A stretch of DNA of 51,299 nt from Bacteroidales bacterium (GTDB lineage Bacteria; Bacteroidota; Bacteroidia; Bacteroidales; UBA932): the NCBI GenBank assembly GCA_012839605.1, contig DUNA01000074.1, positions 1 through 51,299 on the forward strand. The letters are read 5' to 3'. This document shows positions 44,147 to 51,299 of this stretch, in pieces (positions within the stretch are counted from its first letter, which is position 1; the number at the start of each line of letters is the position of its first letter). The position numbers and the translations under genes were made by a program. The notes under the pieces were generated by a model. The model did no database searches. It had not been told where the DNA came from and saw nothing but the letters and a program-made list of their open reading frames with translations.

Positions 44147-45470
44147 ACGACGCATATACGAGTGGAATTGGGCTTATTGGTTCTTTAAGCCTTATGTCAT
44201 GCTTATGTACAGACTTTCCTATGGTAGACGGGAGTACCACGGATTGGAGAAAATACCTGTAAACCAACCCATCATTTACGCCCCCAACCACACCAGTGCC
44301 CTGATGGATGCCATGTCTGTACTAGATATAGACACAAGCGCCAAAGTCTTTGTAGCCCGGGCGGACATGTTCAAAAACCCGCTCTTTGCCAAAATCTTGT
44401 TCTTTTTGCGTATCATGCCCATCCACCGCATACGTGACGGACGCAGTTCGCTGAAAAACAACGAAGAAATCATCCAAGAATCTGTAGAAGTACTCCGGAA
44501 CAACGTACCTTTTGTCATCGCCCCGGAAGGCACCCATCGGCCCATGCACAACTTGTTGCCCCTGGGCAAAGGCATCTTCCGCATCGCCCTGCTGGCCAAC
44601 GAAGAACTCAATAAACCGCAACCCGATCTCGACTCGGCCCGTCAAGTCCACATTGTACCGGTGGGGCTGGAATACGGACACTTTTTCCGCTACCGTACGT
44701 CGCTGCTCTGCCAGATTGGAGATCCCATCAACGTTACACAATACGTAGCCGATAACCCCGACAAAGAACAGCCCGTCCTGATGAACGAGCTAAAGGAATT
44801 GCTTGAAGAAGGCTTAAAAGAATTGATTCTCTACATCCCGGATGACGACGATTACACAGCCACTTGGGAACTGTGTGGCCTCTGTGCCCCAAACAGAATC
44901 AAGCAAATGGGATTGAAAAAACATTCCCTGAAGGACCGCCTGCAAGCCAATCGACAAACTGTACAGCACGTTTTGGAGAAAAAAGAAACGGCCCCCGAGG
45001 AAAGCAAACGCATGTTGGAAGAAATAGCTCGGTTTGCCCAAAAACGCCGGCAAAAACGCATCAGCATGACATCGGTAGCCAATCCGGCTCCACTCGTAGC
45101 CCTACTCACCCGTATTCCACTACTCATTTTACTGTTCCCCTACTTTGTAGCTTGTACCATTCCGGCCCTACCCACCTTGTTTCTAACTTGGTTTATTTGT
45201 TCCAAAATGGAAGACAGAGCCTTCCACAACTCTGTACGCTATATTATCACCATGGTGCTTTGGACCCTTACCGTGATCATAGCCATCCCGCTACTGTTCA
45301 TTCTGATGCCCTGGCCCTTGGCCCTATTGATCCTTCTACTGGGTCTACCGGCCCCCTTCTTCTTTTACCAGTACAACAAATGGTTCCGCATAGCCCGCTC
45401 CAACATCCGCTGGCTTCTGTCCCGTGATTTACGGAAAGACAAAAAAAGATTTGTGAATTGGATCGCGTGA
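44136..45470 (+). CDS. 1-acyl-glycerol-3-phosphate acyltransferase (PlsC-like) with C-terminal membrane segments
   Basis: A 444-residue protein. The N-terminal half is a PlsC-type acyltransferase with the catalytic NHTSALMD (H-X4-D) and IAPEGTHRP motifs, which transfers acyl chains to lysophospholipids at the membrane. The C-terminal part has at least three hydrophobic helices (LLTRIPLLILLFPYFVA, TMVLWTLTVIIAIPLLF, PLALLILLLGLPAPFFF), an arrangement seen in large Bacteroidota acyltransferases. ATG 44136 is used. The longer frame from 43992 lies entirely within the symporter gene and starts at an implausible site. It ends two bases before the convergent hydrolase gene. Confidence 0.88.
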   Translation: MQRKRRIYEWNWAYWFFKPYVMLMYRLSYGRREYHGLEKIPVNQPIIYAPNHTSALMDAMSVLDIDTSAKVFVARADMFKNPLFAKILFFLRIMPIHRIRDGRSSLKNNEEIIQESVEVLRNNVPFVIAPEGTHRPMHNLLPLGKGIFRIALLANEELNKPQPDLDSARQVHIVPVGLEYGHFFRYRTSLLCQIGDPINVTQYVADNPDKEQPVLMNELKELLEEGLKELILYIPDDDDYTATWELCGLCAPNRIKQMGLKKHSLKDRLQANRQTVQHVLEKKETAPEESKRMLEEIARFAQKRRQKRISMTSVANPAPLVALLTRIPLLILLFPYFVACTIPALPTLFLTWFICSKMEDRAFHNSVRYIITMVLWTLTVIIAIPLLFILMPWPLALLILLLGLPAPFFFYQYNKWFRIARSNIRWLLSRDLRKDKKRFVNWIA

Positions 45471-45472
45471 AA

Positions 45473-46279
45473 TTACAAATTCACCACCAACCCGTCGTAA
45501 GCCGGCGCTACACCCGATGGCAGCTCCTCACTAAACTCTTGATACGGTCCCAGTCGGTGTGACATGTGCGTCAAATAAATGTGCCGAGCTCCCGTTCTTC
45601 GCCCCACTTGAATGGCGTCGTCTAGGGCAAAATGCGACCTATGCGGTGTCTTCATAACCGTACTGACCACAAACACCTCTACGCCGGTGAACTTATCCAG
45701 TTCTGCGTCATCTATGTAATTGGCATCCGTCAAATAGCCAAACGGCCCCATTCGAAAACCATACACAGGCAACTTGTTGTGATACGCCCGTACGGGTATA
45801 ATAGGTAAACCACCAATAGCAAATTCCCGATTCTCTATCGTATGCAACGTCATTTTAGGAAGACCCGGTAGATATTGGTTAATAAAGGCGTAACTAAAGA
45901 TTTTTTGAACATTATCCAACACCCGCTGCTCCCCATATACAGGAACGGGCTTTTTCGTCAAAAAATTAAGCGCCCGCACATCGTCCAATCCCGCCACATG
46001 ATCCCAATGCTCATGCGTCAACAGAATCCCATCCAACACCGACACCTTCTCCCGCAACATCTGTTGCCTAAAATCCGGCCCGGCATCAATTAGAATGGTA
46101 AGGGGCTGCACACCTTCCGAGGTACTTTCCAAACTGCTTTTCGGAATGGCTTCCACCAGTACCGAGGAACGCAACCGCTTATCCCTCTCATCTTCAGAGG
46201 TGCAAATGGGACATTGGCAACCAATCAGGGGCACACCCGTAGACGTTCCGGTACCTAAGAAAGTAATCCTGAATTGCAT
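45473..46279 (-). CDS. Metallo-beta-lactamase-fold hydrolase, PhnP-like
   Basis: A 268-residue cytosolic metal-dependent hydrolase. It opens with FLGTGTSTGVPLIGCQCPIC (zinc-ribbon-like Cys as in PhnP), has LTHEHWDHVAG (HxHxDH), a later Asp in GYLTDANYID, and the closing histidine in THMSHRLGPY. PhnP enzymes are cyclic phosphodiesterases, and other members act on different phosphoesters. The open space upstream of its start (46280 onward) holds the inverted-repeat units. Confidence 0.92.
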   Translation of the reverse strand: MQFRITFLGTGTSTGVPLIGCQCPICTSEDERDKRLRSSVLVEAIPKSSLESTSEGVQPLTILIDAGPDFRQQMLREKVSVLDGILLTHEHWDHVAGLDDVRALNFLTKKPVPVYGEQRVLDNVQKIFSYAFINQYLPGLPKMTLHTIENREFAIGGLPIIPVRAYHNKLPVYGFRMGPFGYLTDANYIDDAELDKFTGVEVFVVSTVMKTPHRSHFALDDAIQVGRRTGARHIYLTHMSHRLGPYQEFSEELPSGVAPAYDGLVVNL

Positions 46280-46342
46280 CTTACAAATGTAAGCAATATT
46301 CGGCTTGGATGTTTAAATTGGTGCTTCGCAATTTTTAAATAA

Positions 46343-46439
46343 GAGGGTAGTAAGTAACACCCTTGTAATAAAATGCCACAACCATCTGCTACTGTGCCTG
46401 TTATCACGCTTTCGACATGTGGTCATACTTACTACCCTC
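46343..46439. repeat. Inverted-repeat unit 1
   Basis: The arms GAGGGTAGTAAGTA (46343-46356) and TACTTACTACCCTC (46426-46439) are perfectly complementary over 14 bases, with a 69-base interior that contains CCCTTGTAA. First of three tandem units. Confidence 0.85.
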
Positions 46440-46471
46440 CCTTGTTTTGACAAAAAATGGCCTTTTTTGAG

Positions 46472-46564
46472 GAGGGTAATAAGTAGCAGAAACCGCCACC
46501 CCTTGTAAACGCCTGTCAATCTGCAACTTACGACAACAGCACTTTTTCGGAACTTATTACCCTC
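46472..46564. repeat. Inverted-repeat unit 2
   Basis: The arms GAGGGTAATAAGT (46472-46484) and ACTTATTACCCTC (46552-46564) are perfectly complementary over 13 bases. Both arms carry the same compensating change relative to unit 1 (G to A on the left, C to T on the right). The interior again has CCCCTTGTAA. A 32-base spacer separates it from unit 1. Confidence 0.85.
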
Positions 46565-46598
46565 GAAGATTTTCGGCAAAAAACGGCTTTTTCAGAGG

Positions 46599-46689
46599 AG
46601 GTAGTAAGTAACGAAAAAACGCCCTGTAGTGTAAGCAGCTGATACTCCAGACGTTACAGCTAAACATCACAACATGTCACTTACTACCT
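46599..46689. repeat. Inverted-repeat unit 3
   Basis: The arms AGGTAGTAAGT (46599-46609) and ACTTACTACCT (46679-46689) are perfectly complementary over 11 bases. Both have lost one G:C pair relative to unit 1. The 34-base spacer before it resembles the previous spacer (AAAAAACGGCTTTTT against AAAAAATGGCCTTTTTT). Confidence 0.8.
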
Positions 46690-47356
46690 TGAAGATAGTT
46701 TGCAAATATGGAATCCAATTCCACTTTTGTAATAGTATATCTACAACACAGAGTCTATCACAAAAAGCATCAATGAAACACAGCAAAAAGCGTCAATAAG
46801 TGTGCTAGATTGGATCTAGTGCGCCAAATGTTTTTTCGCAAACCGCAACTTGCAGACATACAGCGCATTAACTTTTCTCCGTGCAAAAGTGGCGCGCTTG
46901 ATCCAATCTGGCGCCAAAAATCTGGCGCCGAAATGACACTCCGCACACCGAAAAAGATGGCGCGCCAGACACCAACAAGGATGGCACACCGGAACAGACC
47001 AGCCAAGTGCACAATCCCCAGCCTTCCAAAACCACAACCTGCTGATTCCCAGCAGTCAACCCCCTGTGCCTGGGGAAAAACCAGCCAATCTTTCCCCATT
47101 CCCCACCCTTTTTGACGGAAAAACGGACCCGGAAAAAAGAAAAAAAAGCACGAAAAAGCAGAATTGCCATACTGTAGCAAAAAAAGATACCTCAAATATG
47201 CAAACTGGCATCCAGTCACTTACAAGAACTCGGCCATCCAAAAACAGAGCAAATCTACACCTGCCCAAATAGCGTCGCCCGCAAGCTCTCGGCATTTCTT
47301 TGGCACGCTTTTGGGGCCATTATTATACTCGTCATCAATAAAAAGGACATTTGCTT
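46690..47356. other. Non-coding stretch before fabH
   Basis: No convincing gene. Besides the inverted repeat at 46807-46909 it holds a repeated ATCTGGCGCC (46906-46915 and 46920-46929), GGCGCGCC near 46960, short A-C-rich direct repeats (CAAAAAGCATCAATGA, then CAAAAAGCGTCAATAA) and a purine-rich low-complexity stretch near 47125-47160. Open frames here have atypical composition, and the ones on the two strands contradict each other. No TAnnTTTG element was seen close to fabH. Confidence 0.6.
46807..46909. repeat. Fourth inverted repeat, different sequence
   Basis: The 20-base arms start AGATTGGATCTAGTG (46807) and TGGCGCGCTTGATCC (46890). They pair at 18 of 20 positions around a 63-base interior. 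The total length, about 100 bases, resembles the three units upstream although the sequence does not. Confidence 0.65.
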
Positions 47357-48313
47357 ATGAAAATTATTGGAACGGGAAGTGCATTACCTTCATTAGCAGT
47401 CACTAACGACATGCTGTCTGTGTTCCTGGATACGAGCGACGAGTGGATCCGCACCCGTACGGGAATTGTGGAACGGAGGATCATTTCCGACGAGAATTTG
47501 AAAGATCTGGCCATTGAGGCCTCTCAAAAGGCTCTGGATCAGGCCGGTATAAAAGGAGAAGACCTGGATTATATCATTTGCTCCAACGTAGTCAATTACT
47601 ACGTTACTCCCTCGCTAAGCTGCCTGATTGCCGGTGGCATCAATGCTGCCTGTGCCTGTGCAGATTTGAACGCAGCCTGCAGCGGTTTTGTGTATGCTTT
47701 GGAAATGGCCCAGCTCTACATAGATACAGGGAAAGCCACCAACATCCTTGTTGTCTGTGCAGAAGAGCCTACTCGAATGTGCAGCTGGAAAGACAGAAAC
47801 ACGGCCGTACTTTTTGGCGATGGTGCCGCAGCAGCCGTAGTCACCAAAGGAGAAAGCTTCAAGGCTTCTATGCTTACGGCCAAACACAGACCGGAAATTT
47901 TGTACTACCAACGCCCATTGGAAGAGTGCCCCTTTGTCAAAACTACCCAAAGAGGCGTTCCCATGCACATGAACGGAAAAGAAGTCTTTAAGATGGCCGT
48001 AACCGCCTCTTTAGAAGGCATCCGTTACGTCCTGGATAAAACAGGGATGACTGCCGATCAAGTGGACCATTACATCTGCCACCAGGCCAACATGCGTATC
48101 CTGGAAGCCATACGCACGCATCTGCAACAACCCAAAGAAAAATTCCCACACAACATAGAACGTCTAGGCAATACCTCGTCTGCCACCATACCCATCCTGT
48201 TGGACGAACTCAACCGGGAAGGCCGCCTGAAAGAAGGCGACACCGTACTCCTAAGCGGATTTGGCGCCGGCTTCACGGCCGGCACCTGCCTGTTTACGTG
48301 GGTGGAAGCGTAA
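47357..48313 (+). CDS. fabH: 3-oxoacyl-[acyl-carrier-protein] synthase III
   Basis: A 318-residue condensing enzyme that starts fatty-acid synthesis by joining acetyl- (or branched acyl-) CoA to malonyl-ACP. The catalytic triad is intact: Cys 108 (NAACSGF), His 242 (YICHQAN) and Asn 272 (ERLGNTSSA). Length is normal. ATG 47357 is chosen. TTG 47351 would add two residues. It is the first gene of the fabH-fabK-fabF-fabZ run and is preceded by the non-coding repeat region. Confidence 0.96.
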   Translation: MKIIGTGSALPSLAVTNDMLSVFLDTSDEWIRTRTGIVERRIISDENLKDLAIEASQKALDQAGIKGEDLDYIICSNVVNYYVTPSLSCLIAGGINAACACADLNAACSGFVYALEMAQLYIDTGKATNILVVCAEEPTRMCSWKDRNTAVLFGDGAAAAVVTKGESFKASMLTAKHRPEILYYQRPLEECPFVKTTQRGVPMHMNGKEVFKMAVTASLEGIRYVLDKTGMTADQVDHYICHQANMRILEAIRTHLQQPKEKFPHNIERLGNTSSATIPILLDELNREGRLKEGDTVLLSGFGAGFTAGTCLFTWVEA

Positions 48314-48347
48314 GTTAGTAAACATGAAAAAAACACTCAACATCTAT

Positions 48348-49283
48348 ATGAAAAAATTCAACAGTAGAATTTGTGAACTCCTAGACATAACCTATCCTGT
48401 TTTTCAGGGTGGAATGGCCTGGGTGACCGATCCCACACTGGCGGCGGCGGTATCGAACGCCGGGGGGCTGGGGATTTTGTCTGCCATGAACGCAGACGCC
48501 GATTTCCTCAGAAGCCAGATAGCAAAAATCAGAACATTGACACAAAAACCCTTTGGCGTAAACATCATGCTCATGAGCCCATTTGTAGACCAAGTGGCGC
48601 AAGTAGTCATTGACGAAAAAGTACCCGTGGTCACCACCGGAGCCGGCATGCCCGGCAAATACATGGAAGGCTGGACACAAGCCGGCCTAAAAATCATCCC
48701 CGTGGTCGCCTCGGTAGCCTTTGCCAAACGCCTGGAACGAATGGGAGCTGTCGCCGTCATTGCCGAGGGAGCCGAGGCCGGAGGCCACGTAGGCGACTTA
48801 AACACCATGGCCCTGATACCGCAAGTGTGCGACGCCCTTTCCATCCCGGTCATCGCCGCCGGAGGCATTGCCGACGGCCGAGGAATGGCTGCCGCCTTCA
48901 TGCTGGGTGCCGAGGGCGTACAATGCGGAACATGTTTTTTAGTAGCTGAAGAATGCAACATACACCCAGCCTACAAAGAAAAAATCATCAAAGCCGGGGA
49001 TACAGATACCATCGTGACCGGGAAAAAGCTGGGACACCCCGTTCGGGCACTCAAAACACCGTTTACACGCAAGTTTGCCCAAATGGAAGACAGCCCCGAC
49101 GTTACCCAACAAGAAGCCGACGAATTTGGTGCCGGCGCCCTACGCCGAGCTGTACAGGAAGGTGACCAACAAATGGGCTGCTACATGGCCGGACAAAGTG
49201 CCGGATTAATCAAAAAAATCCAACCGGCAAAGGACATCATAGAAGACATGGTCAACCAAGCCTCTGTCTTGTTAAAACTATAA
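48348..49283 (+). CDS. fabK: Enoyl-ACP reductase II (FabK), FMN-dependent
   Basis: A 311-residue TIM-barrel flavoprotein of the nitronate monooxygenase/FabK family, which reduces enoyl-ACP in the last step of the elongation cycle. YPVFQGGMAWVTDPTLAAAVSNAGGLGIL is the N-terminal hallmark, and AEGAEAGGHVG and PVIAAGGIADGRGMAAA form the FMN phosphate site. The fatty-acid context favours FabK over nitronate monooxygenase. ATG 48348 (MKKFNSRICELLD) matches family starts. ATG 48324 would add eight residues. Confidence 0.92.
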   Translation: MKKFNSRICELLDITYPVFQGGMAWVTDPTLAAAVSNAGGLGILSAMNADADFLRSQIAKIRTLTQKPFGVNIMLMSPFVDQVAQVVIDEKVPVVTTGAGMPGKYMEGWTQAGLKIIPVVASVAFAKRLERMGAVAVIAEGAEAGGHVGDLNTMALIPQVCDALSIPVIAAGGIADGRGMAAAFMLGAEGVQCGTCFLVAEECNIHPAYKEKIIKAGDTDTIVTGKKLGHPVRALKTPFTRKFAQMEDSPDVTQQEADEFGAGALRRAVQEGDQQMGCYMAGQSAGLIKKIQPAKDIIEDMVNQASVLLKL

Positions 49284-49293
49284 ATACCACTTT

Positions 49294-50529
49294 ATGAAGA
49301 GAGTAGTCATTACCGGTATGGGCGTCATTTCCCCTGTAGGAAATAGCGTCCAGACCTTTTGGGAAAGCCTGAAGACGGGCGCCTGTGGAATCGATTTTAT
49401 CCGCGCATTCAACACAGACGATTTGAGCGTAAAAGTAGCTGCGGAAGTCAAGGATTTTGACCCCTTGGCCTACGAAATAAATGCCCCCACTGCCCGCAAA
49501 GCCGACCTCTTTACCCTGTACGCCATGGCAGCAGCCAAGCAGGCCATGGACCAAAGCCGCCCCAATGCAGAACCGGAACGGTTGGGCGTCTATATCGGCT
49601 CCGGCATCGGAGGCATCCACACGTTTATTGCAGAATGCAAAAAATTCCAAGACCGAGGCCCCAATCGCGTTTCGCCCCTATTCATACCCACCATGATCGC
49701 CAACATGGCCTCGGGCAACGTGGCCATAGCTCACAACGCACAAGGTCCCTGCCTGCCCATTGTCACAGCTTGTGCCACCTCCACACACGCCATTGGTGAA
49801 GCCTTCCTGGCCATCCGTCACGGATACGCAGACGCCGTTATTACGGGCGGGGCCGAGGCGGCCATTACACCGCTAGCCGTAGGCGGATTCAACAACAGCC
49901 GAGCCTTATCGCGCTCCAACAACCCATTCCGCGCCTCCATTCCCTTTGATGTGGAACGGGAAGGATTTGTGATGGGCGAGGGAGCCGGTATCATTGTACT
50001 GGAAGAATACGAACGGGCTGTACGCCGCGGTGCCAAGATCTACGCAGAAATAACCGGCTACGGCAACACATGCGATGCGTTCCATTACACAGCACCCAAG
50101 CCCGACGGTTCAGCAGCTGCCCGCGCCATGCACCTGGCTTTGAAAAGCTCGGACTACAACCAAAAAGACCGTCTGTATATCAACGCACACGGTACCGGTA
50201 CGCCGCTAAACGACCCCACAGAAACGGCCGCCATCAAGACAGCTATTGGAGAAGAAGCGGCTCGGCAAGCTTTGATCAGCTCTACCAAATCCATGACCGG
50301 ACACATGCTGGGAGCTGCCGGTGCCGTGGAAGTCATAGCCACCGCCCTGGCTTTGGAGCACGGCATAGTACCCCCGACCATCGGTCTGGAAACCCCCGAC
50401 CCGTTGTGCGATCTGGATTACGTACCCAACATAGCCCGCCAAGCAAACATTACCATAGGCCTCTCCAACTCCCTTGGATTTGGAGGCCACAACGCCAGCG
50501 TGGCGTTACGAAAACACAAACAATTATGA
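49294..50529 (+). CDS. fabF: 3-oxoacyl-[acyl-carrier-protein] synthase II
   Basis: A 411-residue chain-elongating condensing enzyme with the Cys-His-His centre at Cys 160 (TACATSTHAIGE), His 299 (NAHGTGTPLND) and His 337 (SMTGHMLGAAGAVE). Length is normal. It starts ten bases after fabK, and its stop overlaps the start of fabZ by four bases. Confidence 0.96.
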   Translation: MKRVVITGMGVISPVGNSVQTFWESLKTGACGIDFIRAFNTDDLSVKVAAEVKDFDPLAYEINAPTARKADLFTLYAMAAAKQAMDQSRPNAEPERLGVYIGSGIGGIHTFIAECKKFQDRGPNRVSPLFIPTMIANMASGNVAIAHNAQGPCLPIVTACATSTHAIGEAFLAIRHGYADAVITGGAEAAITPLAVGGFNNSRALSRSNNPFRASIPFDVEREGFVMGEGAGIIVLEEYERAVRRGAKIYAEITGYGNTCDAFHYTAPKPDGSAAARAMHLALKSSDYNQKDRLYINAHGTGTPLNDPTETAAIKTAIGEEAARQALISSTKSMTGHMLGAAGAVEVIATALALEHGIVPPTIGLETPDPLCDLDYVPNIARQANITIGLSNSLGFGGHNASVALRKHKQL

Positions 50530-50957
50530 TGAACAAAGAAGAAATTATGCAATTCCTGCCTCACAGGGAGCCCATGCTTCTTGTGGATCAGATGAACATT
50601 GATGAAAACAACGTGGCCCATGGCCGCTACACTGTAAAAGGAACGGAATACTTCCTGCAGGGACACTTTCCCGGATACCCGGTCGTTCCCGGCGTCATTT
50701 TATGTGAAATCATGGGACAGTGTTGCAGCCTGTTGGTCAAAGAGCAGATGGCCGGCAGAACACCGTTCTATACCGGCTTGGACAAGGTCCGATTCAAAAG
50801 ACAAGTGCGCCCCGGCGATACCGTGGAAGTCAGCGGCTACATCACCCGACAAAAAGCCATGGTGTTTTTTATAAAAGCCGAGGCCCGCGTAAACGGAGAA
50901 CTGTGCGTGCAGGGAACTCTGTCCTTTGCCCTGGCAGATAATCCTACGCCGGCGTAA
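50526..50957 (+). CDS. fabZ: 3-hydroxyacyl-[acyl-carrier-protein] dehydratase
   Basis: A 143-residue hot-dog-fold dehydratase with catalytic His 47 (LQGHFPGYPVVPG) and Glu 61 (ILCEIMGQ). FLPHREPMLLVDQ near the start is typical. Two adjacent ATG codons (50526, 50529) overlap the fabF stop, indicating translational coupling. Together with fabF, fabK and fabH it supplies the condensing, dehydrating and enoyl-reducing steps. Confidence 0.95.
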   Translation: MMNKEEIMQFLPHREPMLLVDQMNIDENNVAHGRYTVKGTEYFLQGHFPGYPVVPGVILCEIMGQCCSLLVKEQMAGRTPFYTGLDKVRFKRQVRPGDTVEVSGYITRQKAMVFFIKAEARVNGELCVQGTLSFALADNPTPA

Positions 50958-51012
50958 AGCCTCTTGTGAATCTCGCTGATTTCTTGTATCTTCAGCTCCC
51001 AATTGCTGGTCT

Positions 51013-51299
51013 ATGATTTGGATTAAATTGGGAATCCTGATTATCGGATTCATATATGCCGGATTCATTCCCCTTACGTTAAGAAAAGTTCTACGTAAGC
51101 TTGCCTTCAACTTGCACGAAGAAACGCTCAGTTTCCTGAGCGATAAATCGCAATACGACAAACGAATTGCAAGGGGCTACACAAAACTGTTGCTCCTGAC
51201 TGCGTTGTTGCATTACGCCTTCTTTTGGCTGCTATCGCAGCAGTACAATCTGGGAGAACACGAAACGTACATGTTGTACACCTCGTACACTTTTGCCTT
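51013..51299 (+). CDS. Membrane protein, 3' end cut by the window
   Basis: An open frame of 95 codons running off the end. It has a first hydrophobic segment (IWIKLGILIIGFIYAGFIPLT), a charged stretch (RKVLRKLAFNLHEETLSF), then a second hydrophobic segment (LLLLTALLHYAFFWLL). I do not recognise the family. It starts 55 bases after fabZ on the same strand and may belong to the same transcript. Confidence 0.6.
   Translation, partial: MIWIKLGILIIGFIYAGFIPLTLRKVLRKLAFNLHEETLSFLSDKSQYDKRIARGYTKLLLLTALLHYAFFWLLSQQYNLGEHETYMLYTSYTFA

Noticed and set aside
46343-46689. CRISPR array
   Set aside because: Repeats alternate in orientation and are only 11-14 bases long, the spacers resemble each other, and no cas genes are near.
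46770-47219. Open frames of about 100-150 codons on both strands in the region before fabH
   Set aside because: They overlap each other on opposite strands, have skewed composition caused by A-C-rich repeats, and show no recognisable domain or sensible start region.
50070-50525. Long frame upstream of fabZ that merges with it
   Set aside because: It is the fabZ frame left open across fabF. The family start is at 50526 and the upstream part is a shadow of fabF.

Overview
The window looks like a complete contig from a member of the Bacteroidota, most likely order Bacteroidales. The signs are large Oar-type TonB-dependent receptors, BACON-domain lipoproteins, Bacteroidota-type promoters (TTTG, about 21 bases, TAnnTTTG), A-rich translation starts in place of Shine-Dalgarno sites, a MacAB-type and an RND-type efflux operon, and a FabK-type enoyl reductase. 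No rRNA, tRNA, insertion sequence, prophage or CRISPR array was seen.

Layout. (1) 1-11959, minus strand: two TonB-dependent receptors, two BACON/OB-fold lipoproteins (one carrying a DNA/RNA non-specific endonuclease) and a 5'-nucleotidase. Together they suggest a surface system for degrading and importing nucleic acids. The first 178 bases fold back on themselves as a perfect 67-base inverted repeat that truncates the nucleotidase, probably an assembly or amplification artefact. (2) 12085-17744: housekeeping genes metK, a small lipoprotein, mutS2, the c-di-AMP synthase gene and a comF-like gene. (3) 17797-27117: seven tandem paralogous alpha/beta-hydrolases (six lipoproteins and one without a signal peptide). 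Between the fifth and sixth lie four hydrophobic micropeptide genes in the order A-B-A-B. (4) 27197-33005: an RND efflux operon with a P-II-like regulator. (5) 32980-38690, minus strand: a MacAB-TolC-like ABC efflux operon. (6) 38803-40557: a tryptophanase-family beta-eliminating lyase preceded by a strong promoter, a 25-codon leader peptide with Trp at position 12, and a large hairpin that overlaps the leader stop codon. This resembles TnaC-type control. (7) 40577-45470: an operon for a DUF819 membrane protein, an Omp85-like barrel, a bile-acid/sodium symporter-family carrier and a lysophospholipid acyltransferase. A metallo-beta-lactamase-fold hydrolase converges on it. (8) 46280-47356: a 1 kb non-coding stretch with three tandem inverted-repeat units whose arms covary, plus a fourth unrelated inverted repeat. 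(9) 47357-50957: a fatty-acid cluster fabH-fabK-fabF-fabZ, followed by a membrane protein cut by the contig end.

The signals most worth following are the micropeptides inside the hydrolase array, the leader peptide and hairpin before the lyase, and the covarying inverted-repeat units. All family calls come from reading motifs by eye. No database search was run.
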